Shown piece after piece: positions 1 through 7,865 of a stretch of DNA of 64,000 nt. How positions within the stretch are numbered: position 1 is the stretch's first letter; every line of letters starts with the position of its first letter. The stretch covers positions 62,001-126,000 of the forward strand of contig NZ_JALGBX010000009.1 in assembly GCF_022808175.1 (NCBI RefSeq), given 5' to 3'. The position numbers and the translations under genes are program-made. The notes under the pieces were generated by a model that did no database searches, was not told the DNA's origin, and saw only the letters and a list, made by a program, of their open reading frames with translations. Source of the DNA: Streptomyces sp. AP-93 (lineage in GTDB: Bacteria > Actinomycetota > Actinomycetes > Streptomycetales > Streptomycetaceae).

Positions 1-602
1 AGGTCCAGCGCCGCCTCGATGTCGGCCCGTATCGCGGCCACCTGCTCCCCGGTCGGCGGGTCGGTGACGACCCCGTCCACCGTCAGGTGGCGCTCGGTCA
101 TCCGGACACAGCCCACGTCGACGGAACGGGCCGCCCGGACGTGCTCGGTGCCGACCACGAACTCCGTGGAGCCGCCGCCGATGTCCACCACCAGGAAGGG
201 CCGCTCCAGGTCGGTGTGGCCGGTCAGCTCACCGGTGGCGCCGGTGAAGGAGAACTCGGCCTCCTGGCCGCCGCTGATCACCTCGGGCTCGACGCCCAGG
301 ATGTCCAGGACGCCGCGGACGAACTCGTCGCGGTTCTCGGCGTCCCGGGAGGCCGAGGTCGCCACGAAGCGCACCCGCTCCGCGCCGAGCTCCTTGATGA
401 CCGCCGCGTACGCGCGGCAGGCCGCGAAGGTGCGCTCCAGGGCCTCCGGGGCCAGCCGGCCCGTCTGGTCGACGCCCTGGCCGAGCCGGACGACGATCAT
501 CCGGCGGTCCAGCTCGATCAGCTCGCCGGTGGCGCGGTCGAGGTCCGCGACGAGGAGCCGGATGGAGTTCGTACCGCAGTCGACGGCCGCGACGCGGGTC
601 AC
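1..602 (-). CDS. Ppx/GppA-family phosphatase (exopolyphosphatase-like), 3' end outside window
   Basis: Translation from a GTG at 602 opens with the actin-fold phosphate-binding motif AAVDCGTNSIRLLVADLD and continues with the Ppx/GppA signatures VRFVATSASRDAEN and VVDIGGGSTEFVVG. The family removes phosphate from polyphosphate or (p)ppGpp; which substrate applies cannot be read here. The GTG overlaps the stop of the DUF501 gene by 4 bases (GTGA), so the two are probably translationally coupled. About 200 residues are present; the C-terminal part lies beyond position 1. It is the last visible gene of a minus-strand run from eno through DivIC and DUF501, a common actinobacterial order. Confidence 0.93.
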   Translation of the reverse strand, partial: MTRVAAVDCGTNSIRLLVADLDRATGELIELDRRMIVVRLGQGVDQTGRLAPEALERTFAACRAYAAVIKELGAERVRFVATSASRDAENRDEFVRGVLDILGVEPEVISGGQEAEFSFTGATGELTGHTDLERPFLVVDIGGGSTEFVVGTEHVRAARSVDVGCVRMTERHLTVDGVVTDPPTGEQVAAIRADIEAALD

Positions 603-1165
603 GCGCCCGCCTCCGTCGCGGCGGTCTCCGCAGCGGCGGCCTTCTTCTCGCCGCACGGGGTGACGCAGGCGCCCTTGGCCCACCACTCGGGCAGCATCGC
701 CAGGGCCTCGTCGCCGAACGGGTTCACGCCCGGGCCCGCGGCCAGGGAGTGGCCGACCAGCACGTGCAGGCACTTCACCCGGTCCGGCATGCCGCCGGCG
801 CTCGGGAACCCCTGGAGCACCTCGATGGCGTCGCGGCGGGTGATGTAGTCCTCGTGCGCGGCCCGGTAGGCGTCGGCCAGCTCCGGGTCCACGGCGAGAC
901 GGGCCTGCATCTCCTTCATCACGCCGTTGGCCTCCAGCGTGCCGATCGCACCGGCGGCACGCGGGCAGGTCAGGTAGTACAGCGTCGGGAAGGGGGTGCC
1001 GTCGGGGAGTCGCGGCGCGGTCTCCACCACGTCCGGCTGCCCGCAGGGGCAGCGGTGCGCGATGGCGCGCAGCCCGCGCGGGGGGCGGCCGAGCTGCTGT
1101 TCGAACGCCTCGATGTCGGCGGCGGTCGGCTCGGTCCGGTCGGTCTGGGGCGGGGGCGTCTGCAT
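599..1165 (-). CDS. DUF501 domain protein
   Basis: This 188-residue protein carries the DUF501 signature: a Cys-containing HRCPCGQPDVVETAPRLPDG segment near residue 40, then TLYYLTCPRA and later an LQGFPSAGGMPDRVKCLHVL block. The conserved Cys and His residues suggest metal or redox chemistry, but no activity is established for the family as far as I know. There is no signal peptide or membrane helix, so it should be cytoplasmic. It lies between the DivIC-like gene (40-base gap) and Ppx (4-base overlap), a linkage conserved in actinobacteria. The ribosome-binding site before the ATG is weak, so coupling to the upstream gene is likely. Confidence 0.85.
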   Translation of the reverse strand: MQTPPPQTDRTEPTAADIEAFEQQLGRPPRGLRAIAHRCPCGQPDVVETAPRLPDGTPFPTLYYLTCPRAAGAIGTLEANGVMKEMQARLAVDPELADAYRAAHEDYITRRDAIEVLQGFPSAGGMPDRVKCLHVLVGHSLAAGPGVNPFGDEALAMLPEWWAKGACVTPCGEKKAAAAETAATEAGA

Positions 1166-1205
1166 GCCTGGAGGAAGTCTTTTCGTTCTCGTGGATGGGT
1201 GGGAC

Positions 1206-1694
1206 TCAGTCGCCCGGGCGGTCGGCCTTGTCGACGCCGTCCCAGACGTTGGAGTACCAGGGCCGGTCGGTGGCGGCCTGTCCGCTGCGGCGCTGCTCGG
1301 CGCCGCCGGCCCCGGGGTCGGTCATGATGTAGCTGATCTCCCCCGGCCGGACGAAGTGCAGGTGCTTGCGCGCCTGCTGCTCGGCGTACGCGTTGTCCTG
1401 CCAGCGGGCCTTCTCGTCGCGCAGCCGTTCCAGCCGGTCCCGCGCGGCAACGGCGTCCTTCTGCTGCTTCGCGATCTCCGAGCGCTGGGACACGTACTGG
1501 CGCATCGGATACGCGAGGGCGACGACCAGGGTACAGAGGACGAGCACGAGCAGGGCGGCCCGGCCGGTGAGCCGGCTGCGGCGGACCTGGCGGCGGGACT
1601 GCGAGCGGTACACGTGCGCCGCGGTCCGCTCACCGAGCTGCTTGAGCCTGGTCGCGGTCGAGAACGTGGCGAACCGGTCCCGGTTCCCGGCCAT
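1206..1694 (-). CDS. Septum formation initiator family protein (FtsB/DivIC-like)
   Basis: The 162-residue protein has a basic N-terminus, one transmembrane helix at about residues 45-65 (AALLVLVLCTLVVALAYPM) and then a Gln/Arg/Glu-rich coiled coil, which is the FtsB/DivIC architecture of the divisome FtsB-FtsL-FtsQ complex. The motif LHFVRPGEISYIM after the coiled coil is typical of actinobacterial members. I chose the ATG at 1694 because a GGGGAGG ribosome-binding site precedes it; a longer in-frame start at 1739 would fall inside the eno terminator hairpin. Placement just downstream of eno is conserved. Confidence 0.9.
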   Translation of the reverse strand: MAGNRDRFATFSTATRLKQLGERTAAHVYRSQSRRQVRRSRLTGRAALLVLVLCTLVVALAYPMRQYVSQRSEIAKQQKDAVAARDRLERLRDEKARWQDNAYAEQQARKHLHFVRPGEISYIMTDPGAGGAEQRRSGQAATDRPWYSNVWDGVDKADRPGD

Positions 1695-1725
1695 TGATCC
1701 GCCTCCCCTATATGCGCACGACGCA

Positions 1726-1768
1726 CTACGTCCCCGCACACGGTACGGGACCGAGTGCGGGGACGTAG
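1726..1768 (-). terminator. Intrinsic terminator downstream of eno
   Basis: A perfect 14-bp stem joins 1726-1739 (CTACGTCCCCGCAC) to 1755-1768, with a 15-base loop. It lies 35 bases past the enolase stop and before the next minus-strand gene. There is no strong U tract, as is usual in Streptomyces. Confidence 0.75.
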
Positions 1769-1802
1769 GGAGGCTTGCGCCCCTAAGGACCGATCAGGGT
1801 GT

Positions 1803-3083
1803 TCAGCCCTTGAAGCGCGGGAACGCGCTGCGGCCCGCGTACACCGCGGCGTCGTCGAGGATCTCCTCGATGCGCAGCAGCTGGTTGTACTTGGCGACGC
1901 GGTCCGAGCGTGCCGGGGCGCCGGTCTTGATCTGGCCGCAGTTCACGGCGACCGCGAGGTCGGCGATCGTGACGTCCTCGGTCTCACCGGAACGGTGCGA
2001 CATCATGCACTTGAAACCGTTGCGCTGGGCCATCTCGACGGCGTCCAGGGTCTCGGTCAGCGAACCGATCTGGTTCACCTTGACGAGCAGGGCGTTCGCC
2101 GAGCCCTCTTCGATGCCGCGGGCGAGACGCTCGGGGTTGGTGACGAAGAGGTCGTCGCCGACGATCTGGACCTTGGAGCCCAGGCGGTCGGTGAGGGTCT
2201 TCCAGCCGGCCCAGTCGTCCTCGAACAGCGGGTCCTCGATGGAGACCAGCGGGTACGCCTCGACGAGCTCGGCGTAGTAGTCCGTCATCTCGGCGGCCGA
2301 GCGGGACTTGCCCTCGAACTCGTAGTTGCCGTCCTTGTAGAACTCGGACGCGGCGACGTCGAGCGCGAGCGCGATCTGGGTGCCCGGGACGTAGCCGGCC
2401 TGCTTGATGGCCTCGACGATGAGGTCGAGCGCGGCGCGGTTCGACTCCAGGTTCGGCGCGAAGCCGCCCTCGTCGCCCAGACCGGTGGAGAGGCCCTTGG
2501 TGTGCAGGACCTTCTTGAGGGTGTGGTAGACCTCGGCACCCCAGCGAAGGGCCTCGGAGAAGGACTCCGCGCCGATCGGGGCGATCATGAACTCCTGGAT
2601 GTCGACGTTGGAGTCGGCGTGCGACCCACCGTTCAGGATGTTCATCATGGGAACGGGCAGCAGGTGCGCGTTCGGGCCGCCGAGGTAGCGGAACAGCGGG
2701 AGGTCGGAGGCCTCGGACGCGGCGTGCGCGACGGCGAGGGAGACGCCCAGGATGGCGTTGGCGCCGAGGGAGCCCTTGTTCTCGGTGGCGTCCAGGTCGA
2801 TCATCGCCTGGTCGATCAGGCGCTGCTCGGTGGCGTCGTAGCCGACGAGCTCCGGGCCGAGCTGCTCGATGACGGCGAGGACCGCCTTCTCCACGCCCTT
2901 GCCCATGTAGCGGTTGGGGTCACCGTCACGGAGCTCTACGGCTTCGAACGCTCCGGTGGAGGCACCGGACGGGACTGCAGCACGGCCGGTGCTGCCATCG
3001 TCGAGGCCCACCTCGACCTCGACCGTGGGGTTGCCTCGGGAGTCCAGGATTTCCCGGGCTACGACGACGTCGATGGACGGCAC
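1803..3083 (-). CDS. eno: Enolase
   Basis: Phosphopyruvate hydratase, converting 2-phosphoglycerate to phosphoenolpyruvate in glycolysis; cytoplasmic. Family motifs are intact: AREILDSRGNPTVEVEV at the N-terminus, PSGASTGAFEA, the metal ligand region SIEDP, the catalytic Lys in LLVKVNQIGSLTE, and the signature MMSHRSGETEDVTIADLA near the C-terminus. An ATG at 3089 is also in frame, but it abuts the AAGGAG ribosome-binding site. The GTG at 3083 has proper 6-base spacing and gives the usual mature N-terminus PSIDVV and about 426 residues. A strong terminator follows. Single-gene transcription is likely. Confidence 0.98.
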   Translation of the reverse strand: MPSIDVVVAREILDSRGNPTVEVEVGLDDGSTGRAAVPSGASTGAFEAVELRDGDPNRYMGKGVEKAVLAVIEQLGPELVGYDATEQRLIDQAMIDLDATENKGSLGANAILGVSLAVAHAASEASDLPLFRYLGGPNAHLLPVPMMNILNGGSHADSNVDIQEFMIAPIGAESFSEALRWGAEVYHTLKKVLHTKGLSTGLGDEGGFAPNLESNRAALDLIVEAIKQAGYVPGTQIALALDVAASEFYKDGNYEFEGKSRSAAEMTDYYAELVEAYPLVSIEDPLFEDDWAGWKTLTDRLGSKVQIVGDDLFVTNPERLARGIEEGSANALLVKVNQIGSLTETLDAVEMAQRNGFKCMMSHRSGETEDVTIADLAVAVNCGQIKTGAPARSDRVAKYNQLLRIEEILDDAAVYAGRSAFPRFKG

Positions 3084-3400
3084 GAGCATCTCCTTCTGGG
3101 ATGTGACGCTGGGTGTGCGGTGGCATGTCAGGCCGTGGGATGGCCTTGCCGCTTAGAGCCTAACCGCCTCTGGGCACTCGGCCAGCCGACCGCCCGGGTC
3201 CTGGGACGAAAAAGGGCCTGAATGCCCCCCTTACGGGACATAGGACCCTTGATCATCGGCATTCCGGAGGGTCCGTCAGGCCGGAGACACCCGCACACAG
3301 CACCGCCCGGCGCGAAGGGGGTTACGCGCCGGGCGGTGGAATTACGTGGTGGAACCACCGCGTGTCGCCGCACAAGCGGCCACGGCCGTTCTCACGGGTT
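3084..3400 (-). other. Intergenic region between rpfA and eno
   Basis: About 315 bases without a convincing gene. It holds the rpfA terminator hairpin at 3301-3338 and, nearer eno, the enolase promoter and leader on the minus strand. A TAGGCT hexamer on the minus strand near 3160 could be the eno -10 box, but I could not find a good -35. A small open frame across 3128-3373 has no family features and spans the terminator, so I do not call it. Confidence 0.5.
3301..3338 (-). terminator. Terminator downstream of rpfA
   Basis: A perfect 14-bp stem pairs 3301-3314 (CACCGCCCGGCGCG) with 3325-3338 across a 10-base loop, 63 bases past the rpfA stop. Confidence 0.75.
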
Positions 3401-4093
3401 TCAGCTGAGCTTCAGCTTCTGGCCCGGGTAGATCAGGTCGGCGTCCGAGACGATGTCCTTGTTGAGCTCGAAGAGCTTCTCCCAGCCACCGGACACGTTG
3501 TTCGCGTCGGCGATCGCGCCCAGCGTGTCGCCGGACTTGACCGCGTAGGAGCCGTTGCCCGTCTTGGGGGCTTCGGCCTTCGGCGCGGCGGCCGGACGCT
3601 CGGAGCGGGTGGTCGGAGCCTCGACGCGCTTGGTCTCCTTCTTCGGAGCCTCGGTCTTCTTCTCCTGCTTCGGCTGCGTCTTCGGCTTGGAGGGGGTCTG
3701 GGCCGAGCCGCCGTTGTAGGAGGAGTTCGACAGGCCGACGCCGCAGTGCGGCCAGGCACCCTTGCCCTGGCCCTTGAGGACCTTCTCGGCGATGGCTATC
3801 TGCTGCGACTTGGAGGCCTGGTTGGCCTGCGCGGCGTACGTCTTGCCGCCGTACGCGGCCCACGTGGAGGACGAGAACTGCAGGCCGCCGTAGTAGCCGT
3901 TGCCCGTGTTGATGGACCAGTTGCCGCCGGACTCGCACGAGGCGACGCGGTCCCACTCGCCAGCGGTCGCGGCGGAAGCGGTGCCCGCGGCCATCAGGGG
4001 AGCCGCGACGGCGACACCCGCGACACCGGCGAGCGTGACGATGCGGACGGCCTTGGAGCCGCGACGGTGCTTGCCCTTGCCGGAAAGCAGCAT
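3401..4093 (-). CDS. rpfA: Resuscitation-promoting-factor-like transglycosylase with LysM domain (RpfA type)
   Basis: Secreted muralytic enzyme of 230 residues that should cut peptidoglycan glycan strands. It has a cleavable signal peptide (basic start, hydrophobic core, AGTASA before ATAGEWD). Next comes an Rpf domain with the diagnostic WDRVASCESGGNWSINTGNG, whose Glu in CESGG is the catalytic acid, and YYGGLQFSSSTWAAYGG. A Lys/Pro/Thr-rich linker follows, then a C-terminal LysM wall-binding domain (YAVKSGDTLGAIA...IYPGQKLKLS). The ATG at 4093 was chosen for its GGAG site and because upstream codons run into the riboswitch. The long leader with a ydaO-type riboswitch predicts control by c-di-AMP. 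Confidence 0.93.
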   Translation of the reverse strand: MLLSGKGKHRRGSKAVRIVTLAGVAGVAVAAPLMAAGTASAATAGEWDRVASCESGGNWSINTGNGYYGGLQFSSSTWAAYGGKTYAAQANQASKSQQIAIAEKVLKGQGKGAWPHCGVGLSNSSYNGGSAQTPSKPKTQPKQEKKTEAPKKETKRVEAPTTRSERPAAAPKAEAPKTGNGSYAVKSGDTLGAIADANNVSGGWEKLFELNKDIVSDADLIYPGQKLKLS

Positions 4094-4110
4094 GGAGTTC
4101 TCCTCACCGA

Positions 4111-4307
4111 CGCCTACGAGGTGAGCTGTCGGGTTCGGGCGAGTGAGTGCCCGGCCGAGCGACCTAGCGCTTGGCTTAACCCCTAGCCGGCTGAAGTGAC
4201 CGTCTCTCAACGGCCGCTACCGGCGCCTACCTTGGTTCCCCCGCTCCTGCCTTCGGCGCTTTACGCGACGAGTGTTCCCTCCGTCCGCCGGCAGGATTCG
4301 GCGATGC
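4111..4307 (-). promoter_or_regulatory. ydaO-yuaA type (c-di-AMP) riboswitch in the rpfA leader
   Basis: Read on the minus strand, the leader contains the conserved blocks of this class in order: GCCGAATCCTGCC, pairing later with GGCAGG; GAGCGGGGGAACCAAGG; GGGGTTAAGCC; and near the 3' end CGAACCCGACAGCTCACC followed by TCGTAGGCG. The terminal GGCG can pair with the initial CGCC to close P1. The element ends about 18 bases before the rpfA ATG, so it can influence both read-through and translation. This class binds cyclic di-AMP. The boundaries are estimates; secondary structure was judged by eye. Confidence 0.9.
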
Positions 4308-4355
4308 GGTCGAAGGAGCCCGCGGTGGCGAGCGATTCAGAAGGTAGACAGGTCT

Positions 4356-4387
4356 CCCCCCGATGTTCAACGAGCGACATCGGGGGG
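4356..4387 (-). terminator. Strong hairpin upstream of the riboswitch
   Basis: A perfect 11-bp stem pairs CCCCCCGATGT (4356-4366) with ACATCGGGGGG (4377-4387), with a 10-base loop. It lies about 160 bases past the stop of the upstream Rpf paralogue and about 50 bases before the riboswitch. It may end the upstream transcript or be part of the rpfA promoter region or leader. No U tract follows. Confidence 0.5.
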
Positions 4388-4482
4388 AAACGGTGCCTAC
4401 TTGCGCTCCCCGGAAGGGTGTTTGCGCAGGTGAGGGCGGGGTTTGCGGAACCCTGCGGGCGGGACACGCCAGTTGACCTGAA

Positions 4483-4496
4483 GAGACACATGTCTC
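4483..4496. promoter_or_regulatory. Inverted repeat GAGACA-CA-TGTCTC
   Basis: A 6+2+6 inverted repeat between the two Rpf genes, about 50 bases past the stop of the upstream one. Its symmetry and size fit an operator site. The binding protein is unknown. Confidence 0.3.
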
Positions 4497-4544
4497 ACTT
4501 ATAGAAAACGGACAATCAGCTGGTTCCGGGCACCTCAAGTGTCC

Positions 4545-5714
4545 CTATTGATGCGTTAGATCCAGATTCTGGCCGGGCTTGATCAGGTCCGCATCGCCGC
4601 CGATGACCTGCTCGTTGGCCTCGTAGAGGCCCTTCCAGCCGCCCTTCACTCCGTTGGCGTCCGCGATCGCGATCAGGCTGTCGCCCGCCTTCACGGTGTA
4701 CGTCGGGTCCGACGCGGCGTCAGGCGCGGCAGGCGTCTCGACGGCGGCCGGACCGCGGTGCTTGCCGCCGCCCTCGGTCGCACCGGGGGTCGCCGGAGCG
4801 GTCGGGGAGGCGGACTCGCCGGGTGCGGCCGGAGTCGTCGGGGCCGTGGGATCAACCGGGTTGACCTGATCCGCCGGGTTCGTCGGGTCTGCCGGATTCA
4901 TCGGGTTCGTCGGATTGCCGGGGTTCGTCGGCTTCGTCGAGTCCCCGGGGCCGGACGGGGTCACCGGAGCCGTCGGGTCCACCGGCAGGGTCGCGTCCGT
5001 GGACGGCGGCGCGGGAGTGGTGGGGTCCACCGGGATGGTGGGGCCCACCGGGGTGGTGGGGTCCGCCGGGCTCGTGGGAGGCGTCGGGTCGCCCGGGAGG
5101 CCGGGAGGCTGCGTCTGGAGGTCCGGCGAGGGCATGACGGGCAGTTCGCCCGGCACGCCGATCGGATAGTCGGGCAGCACCGAGGCCGACGGGCCCGCCG
5201 GTCCCTTCTGCGACGGGGCCCCGAAGTCCGTGGACTTGCCCGAGCCCGTGTGGGGCACGGTGTCGTCCGGGCGGGACGGCGCCGGGGTGGCGGATGCGGA
5301 ACCGCCGGGGAGGCCCGGGTCCACGTCGGCGGCGGGCGCGTCCTGCGTCAGACCGGCCTGCACCGCGCACAGCGGCCACGCCACAGGACCCCGGGAAGCC
5401 AGGACCCGCTCGGCCACGGCGATCTGCTGGGAGCGGCTGGCGAGGTCGGCGCGCTCGGCGAAGTCCAGCCCGCCGGCGCTCTTCCACTGCTCCTGGCTGA
5501 ACTGGAGCCCGCCGTACGCGCCGCCGCCGAAGTTGGCGCTCCACGTACCCCCGCTCTCGCACTCGGCGACCCTGTCCCACGTGGAGGTCTCCGCGGCGCT
5601 CGCGCCGGTGGCGGCGAGCAGCGGCAGGGCGAGTGCGGTGCCGGTGACTCCGGCGGTGACGACAAGTGCGGGCACTTGTCGGGGGCGTCTGTGGCGGCCG
5701 TTCCCGGAACGCAT
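4545..5714 (-). CDS. Second Rpf-like transglycosylase with Pro-rich repeats and LysM
   Basis: A 389-residue secreted protein. A signal peptide (AATGASA before AETSTWD) is followed by an Rpf domain (WDRVAECESGGTWSANFGGG, catalytic Glu in CESGG; GAYGGLQFSQEQW). Roughly 200 residues of Pro/Thr/Asn-rich low complexity follow, built on a PTNPxxPxxP theme, and a C-terminal LysM (YTVKAGDSLIAIADANG) ends the protein. The Pro-rich spacer probably spans or anchors in the wall. Start at 5714, where the mature signal begins; a longer frame from 5780 adds residues that break the signal peptide. It lies immediately upstream of rpfA, so the two enzymes may be differentially controlled paralogues: only rpfA has the riboswitch. 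Confidence 0.9.
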   Translation of the reverse strand: MRSGNGRHRRPRQVPALVVTAGVTGTALALPLLAATGASAAETSTWDRVAECESGGTWSANFGGGAYGGLQFSQEQWKSAGGLDFAERADLASRSQQIAVAERVLASRGPVAWPLCAVQAGLTQDAPAADVDPGLPGGSASATPAPSRPDDTVPHTGSGKSTDFGAPSQKGPAGPSASVLPDYPIGVPGELPVMPSPDLQTQPPGLPGDPTPPTSPADPTTPVGPTIPVDPTTPAPPSTDATLPVDPTAPVTPSGPGDSTKPTNPGNPTNPMNPADPTNPADQVNPVDPTAPTTPAAPGESASPTAPATPGATEGGGKHRGPAAVETPAAPDAASDPTYTVKAGDSLIAIADANGVKGGWKGLYEANEQVIGGDADLIKPGQNLDLTHQ

Positions 5715-5818
5715 GAGGCTGCACCTTTCGCATAACGGCGGGGTAACGGCAGAACCTAGCGGCCTTCGAACGCCGGTCACAAGTTTGGACAGCGAACTGA
5801 CTTCCGGTCAGGCCGGTT

Positions 5819-5965
5819 TCAGATGTTTTGGGCGTTGAATTCGGCCGTGAAGCGGACCGGAAGCGTCCGCAGCCCCCGCACGATGAGCCCCCCACGCCAC
5901 CGCAGCTCCCCGACGGGCACGGCCAGTTCCAGATCGGGCAGCCGCGTCAGCAGGGTCGCGAGCCG
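5819..5965 (-). pseudogene. C-terminal fragment of a cytochrome P450
   Basis: On the minus strand, ending at a TGA at 5819-5821, the translation includes TRLPDLELAV, ELRWRGGLIVRGLRTLPVRF and TAEF. This is nearly the same as the C-terminus of the intact P450 at 6422-7750. No heme-binding loop or upstream P450 sequence precedes it, so it is a remnant of about 45 codons, probably from a duplicated or rearranged P450 gene. Confidence 0.8.
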
Positions 5966-6029
5966 GAGACCACTCTCAAGGTCTCCGCCACACGCACCGT
6001 CACTCGCAGCGGCGGGATGGCCGGACGGA

Positions 6030-6361
6030 CGTACACCGGTGTCCCCGCGCGCTGCTCACGACAGTCGATCCGTTCCGTCCCTTGTTCAGCAGCTCGAAGC
6101 CGTACGGCGGGGGCCCACCTGCCCAGCCGCCCGCCTGGAGCTTCCACTCCCGGCCGCTCCAAGTCCTGGAGAAGATCAGCTCGTGTTCCAACTCGGCGAG
6201 GTACGCCAAGGTCGGCATGGCGACCTTGAACTCAAGGTCGTCCGAGTCGATCCGGCCGTCCGAGGTGACGACCCGAGTCCCCTTGTCGACCATCTCCCAC
6301 ATCCAGTTGCTGATGATCCGGGCGGTACGGCCGTACCGGTCGAGGGGATTTCGGCCCTTCG
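6030..6361 (-). pseudogene. Serine-recombinase remnant
   Basis: An internal open stretch on the minus strand reads NPLDRYGRTARIISNWMWEM, VDKGTRVVTSDGRIDS, then AYLAELEHELIFSRT and QAGGWAGGPPPYGFELL. The SRLGR-like to VVTSDG spacing and the GGPPPYG motif are typical of large serine integrases. The catalytic N-terminal Ser region and the Cys-rich C-terminal domain are missing. It lies between two P450 fragments, which suggests a decayed insertion. Confidence 0.65.
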
Positions 6362-6371
6362 CCCGACTTGT

Positions 6372-6425
6372 ACGCCAATGCCCGTCAGGCCACCGCCGAC
6401 CGGCGGCTCAGCAAGAACCCGTCAG
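6372..6425 (+). pseudogene. Inverted N-terminal P450 fragment
   Basis: On the plus strand, opposite to the intact P450, the translation reads YANARQATADRRLSKNPSGG. It resembles YADARQALADQRLSKNP in the adjacent P450. The fragment is too short to encode anything; with 5819-5965 it marks a rearranged P450 copy around the recombinase remnant. Confidence 0.6.
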
Positions 6426-7750
6426 GTGGCCTTGCCCGCATCCGGGGCAGGGCTCGGGGTGAAGCGGACCGGGAGGGTGCGCAGGCCCCGCATGATGAGA
6501 CCGCCCCGCCAGCGCAGCTCTGAGGGGTCCACGGCAAGTTCCAGGTCGGGCAGCCGGGTCATCAGCTCAGCGAGGGCCGTTTGGCCTTCAAGGCGGGCCA
6601 GGGGGGCTCCCAGGCAGTAGTGGATGCCGTGGCCGAGCCCGAGATGCTGGTTGTCGCTCCTGGCGAGGTCGAGCGTGTCCGGATCGCTGAACCGTTCCGG
6701 GTCGCGGTCGGCAGCGGCGAGCACGACGAGGACCGGGTCGCCGGCGGGGATGTCCTGGCCACCCAGAGTCAGCGGCTCCGTCGCGTACCGCCAGGTGGCC
6801 ATTTCCACGGGGCCGTCGTAGCGCAACAGCTCTTCGATGCCCGTTTCCAGCAGGTCGGTGTCTCCGGCGGCAAGGGAGGACTGGAGACGTTCACGCTGGT
6901 CCGGGTTCTGCAGCAGGGCGTAGGCCCCGTTGCCGATGAGGTTGATCGTAGTTTCAAAACCTGCGAAGAGAAGCACGAAGCACATCGCGGCGGCCTCGTT
7001 CTCCGTGAGGTGTTCGCCGTGGTCGCTCGCCCGGATCAGGCCGGAGATCAGGTCGTCGCCCAGATCATCGCGCTTGCGGTGGATCAGTTCGACGAGGTAG
7101 CTGCGGATCTGCTTGACCGCGCGAGCCACCCCGCCGCGCGGGCCACCCGCGTGCCGGATCATCATGCCCGCCCAGTCGCGGAAGTCGTCCTGGTCCTCGC
7201 GCGGTACGCCGAGCATCTCGCAGATGGCGTAGATGGGGAGCGGGAAGGCGAACTCGTGGATGAGGTCGGCTTCACCCTTCTCACAGAACCGGTCGATGAG
7301 GTGGTCGGTCAGTTCCTGGACCCTCGGGGTGAATTCGGCGACCCTGCGCGGGGTGAACGCCTTCGACACCAGGCGCCGGAGCCGGGTGTGGTCCGGCGGG
7401 TCGATGTTGAGGAGGTGGGTCATCAGCTCGGCCTTGCGCTCCCCCGGGATCCCGGTCCGGCCCTTGGCGTGCGCGGAGCCTTCGTGGTGGGCCGGATTCT
7501 TGCTGAGCCGCTGGTCGGCGAGGGCCTGGCGGGCGTCGGCGTACCGGGTGACGAGCCAGGCCTCGACCCCGCTGGGGAGCGTGGTGCGGTGCACGGGCGC
7601 GTGCTCGCGCAGCCAGGCGTACGCCGGGTACGGGTCGGTCGCGAACTCCCAGTCGAACAGGGTCGGCGGTGGGGCGGATCCGTCCACGGATCCGTCCACG
7701 GACTGGTCGGCGGCGGGCTCTTCGGGGGCTGCGGAGGTCTGCTCGTGCAC
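6422..7750 (-). CDS. Cytochrome P450 (CYP107-like)
   Basis: A full-length 442-residue soluble bacterial P450. The I-helix oxygen-binding motif LLFAGFETT, the K-helix ExxR (IEELLRYDGPVE) and the heme-ligand loop LGLGHGIHYCLGAPLARLE are all present; Cys in HYCLG ligates heme. The residue usually Phe at the start of the heme loop is Leu. The C-terminus RWRGGLIMRGLRTLPVRF suits macrolide-type hydroxylases, but no biosynthetic cluster surrounds it, so the substrate is unknown. No ferredoxin gene adjoins. It is divergent from the flavohaemoglobin gene with a 115-base shared promoter region. Confidence 0.95.
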   Translation of the reverse strand: MHEQTSAAPEEPAADQSVDGSVDGSAPPPTLFDWEFATDPYPAYAWLREHAPVHRTTLPSGVEAWLVTRYADARQALADQRLSKNPAHHEGSAHAKGRTGIPGERKAELMTHLLNIDPPDHTRLRRLVSKAFTPRRVAEFTPRVQELTDHLIDRFCEKGEADLIHEFAFPLPIYAICEMLGVPREDQDDFRDWAGMMIRHAGGPRGGVARAVKQIRSYLVELIHRKRDDLGDDLISGLIRASDHGEHLTENEAAAMCFVLLFAGFETTINLIGNGAYALLQNPDQRERLQSSLAAGDTDLLETGIEELLRYDGPVEMATWRYATEPLTLGGQDIPAGDPVLVVLAAADRDPERFSDPDTLDLARSDNQHLGLGHGIHYCLGAPLARLEGQTALAELMTRLPDLELAVDPSELRWRGGLIMRGLRTLPVRFTPSPAPDAGKAT

Positions 7751-7827
7751 CCGGAGACCGTATCCCGCCCGCCACCCATCACCCCATATGGGCTGTTTGT
7801 CGCGGCTGTCCGTAGATCAGCTCTGGC

Positions 7828-7858
7828 TTGACCTCACGTTCCCCGGCGTTCCTACTTT
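7828..7858 (+). promoter_or_regulatory. Possible promoter of the flavohaemoglobin gene
   Basis: TTGACC at 7828-7833 and TACTTT at 7853-7858 are spaced by 19 bases. Transcription would begin near 7865, at the GTG start codon, implying a leaderless message. The spacer is longer than ideal. Confidence 0.35.
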
Positions 7859-7865
7859 CGGTTTT

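Noticed and set aside
3128..3373. Small open frame upstream of eno
   Set aside because: Overlaps the rpfA terminator and has no conserved motif.
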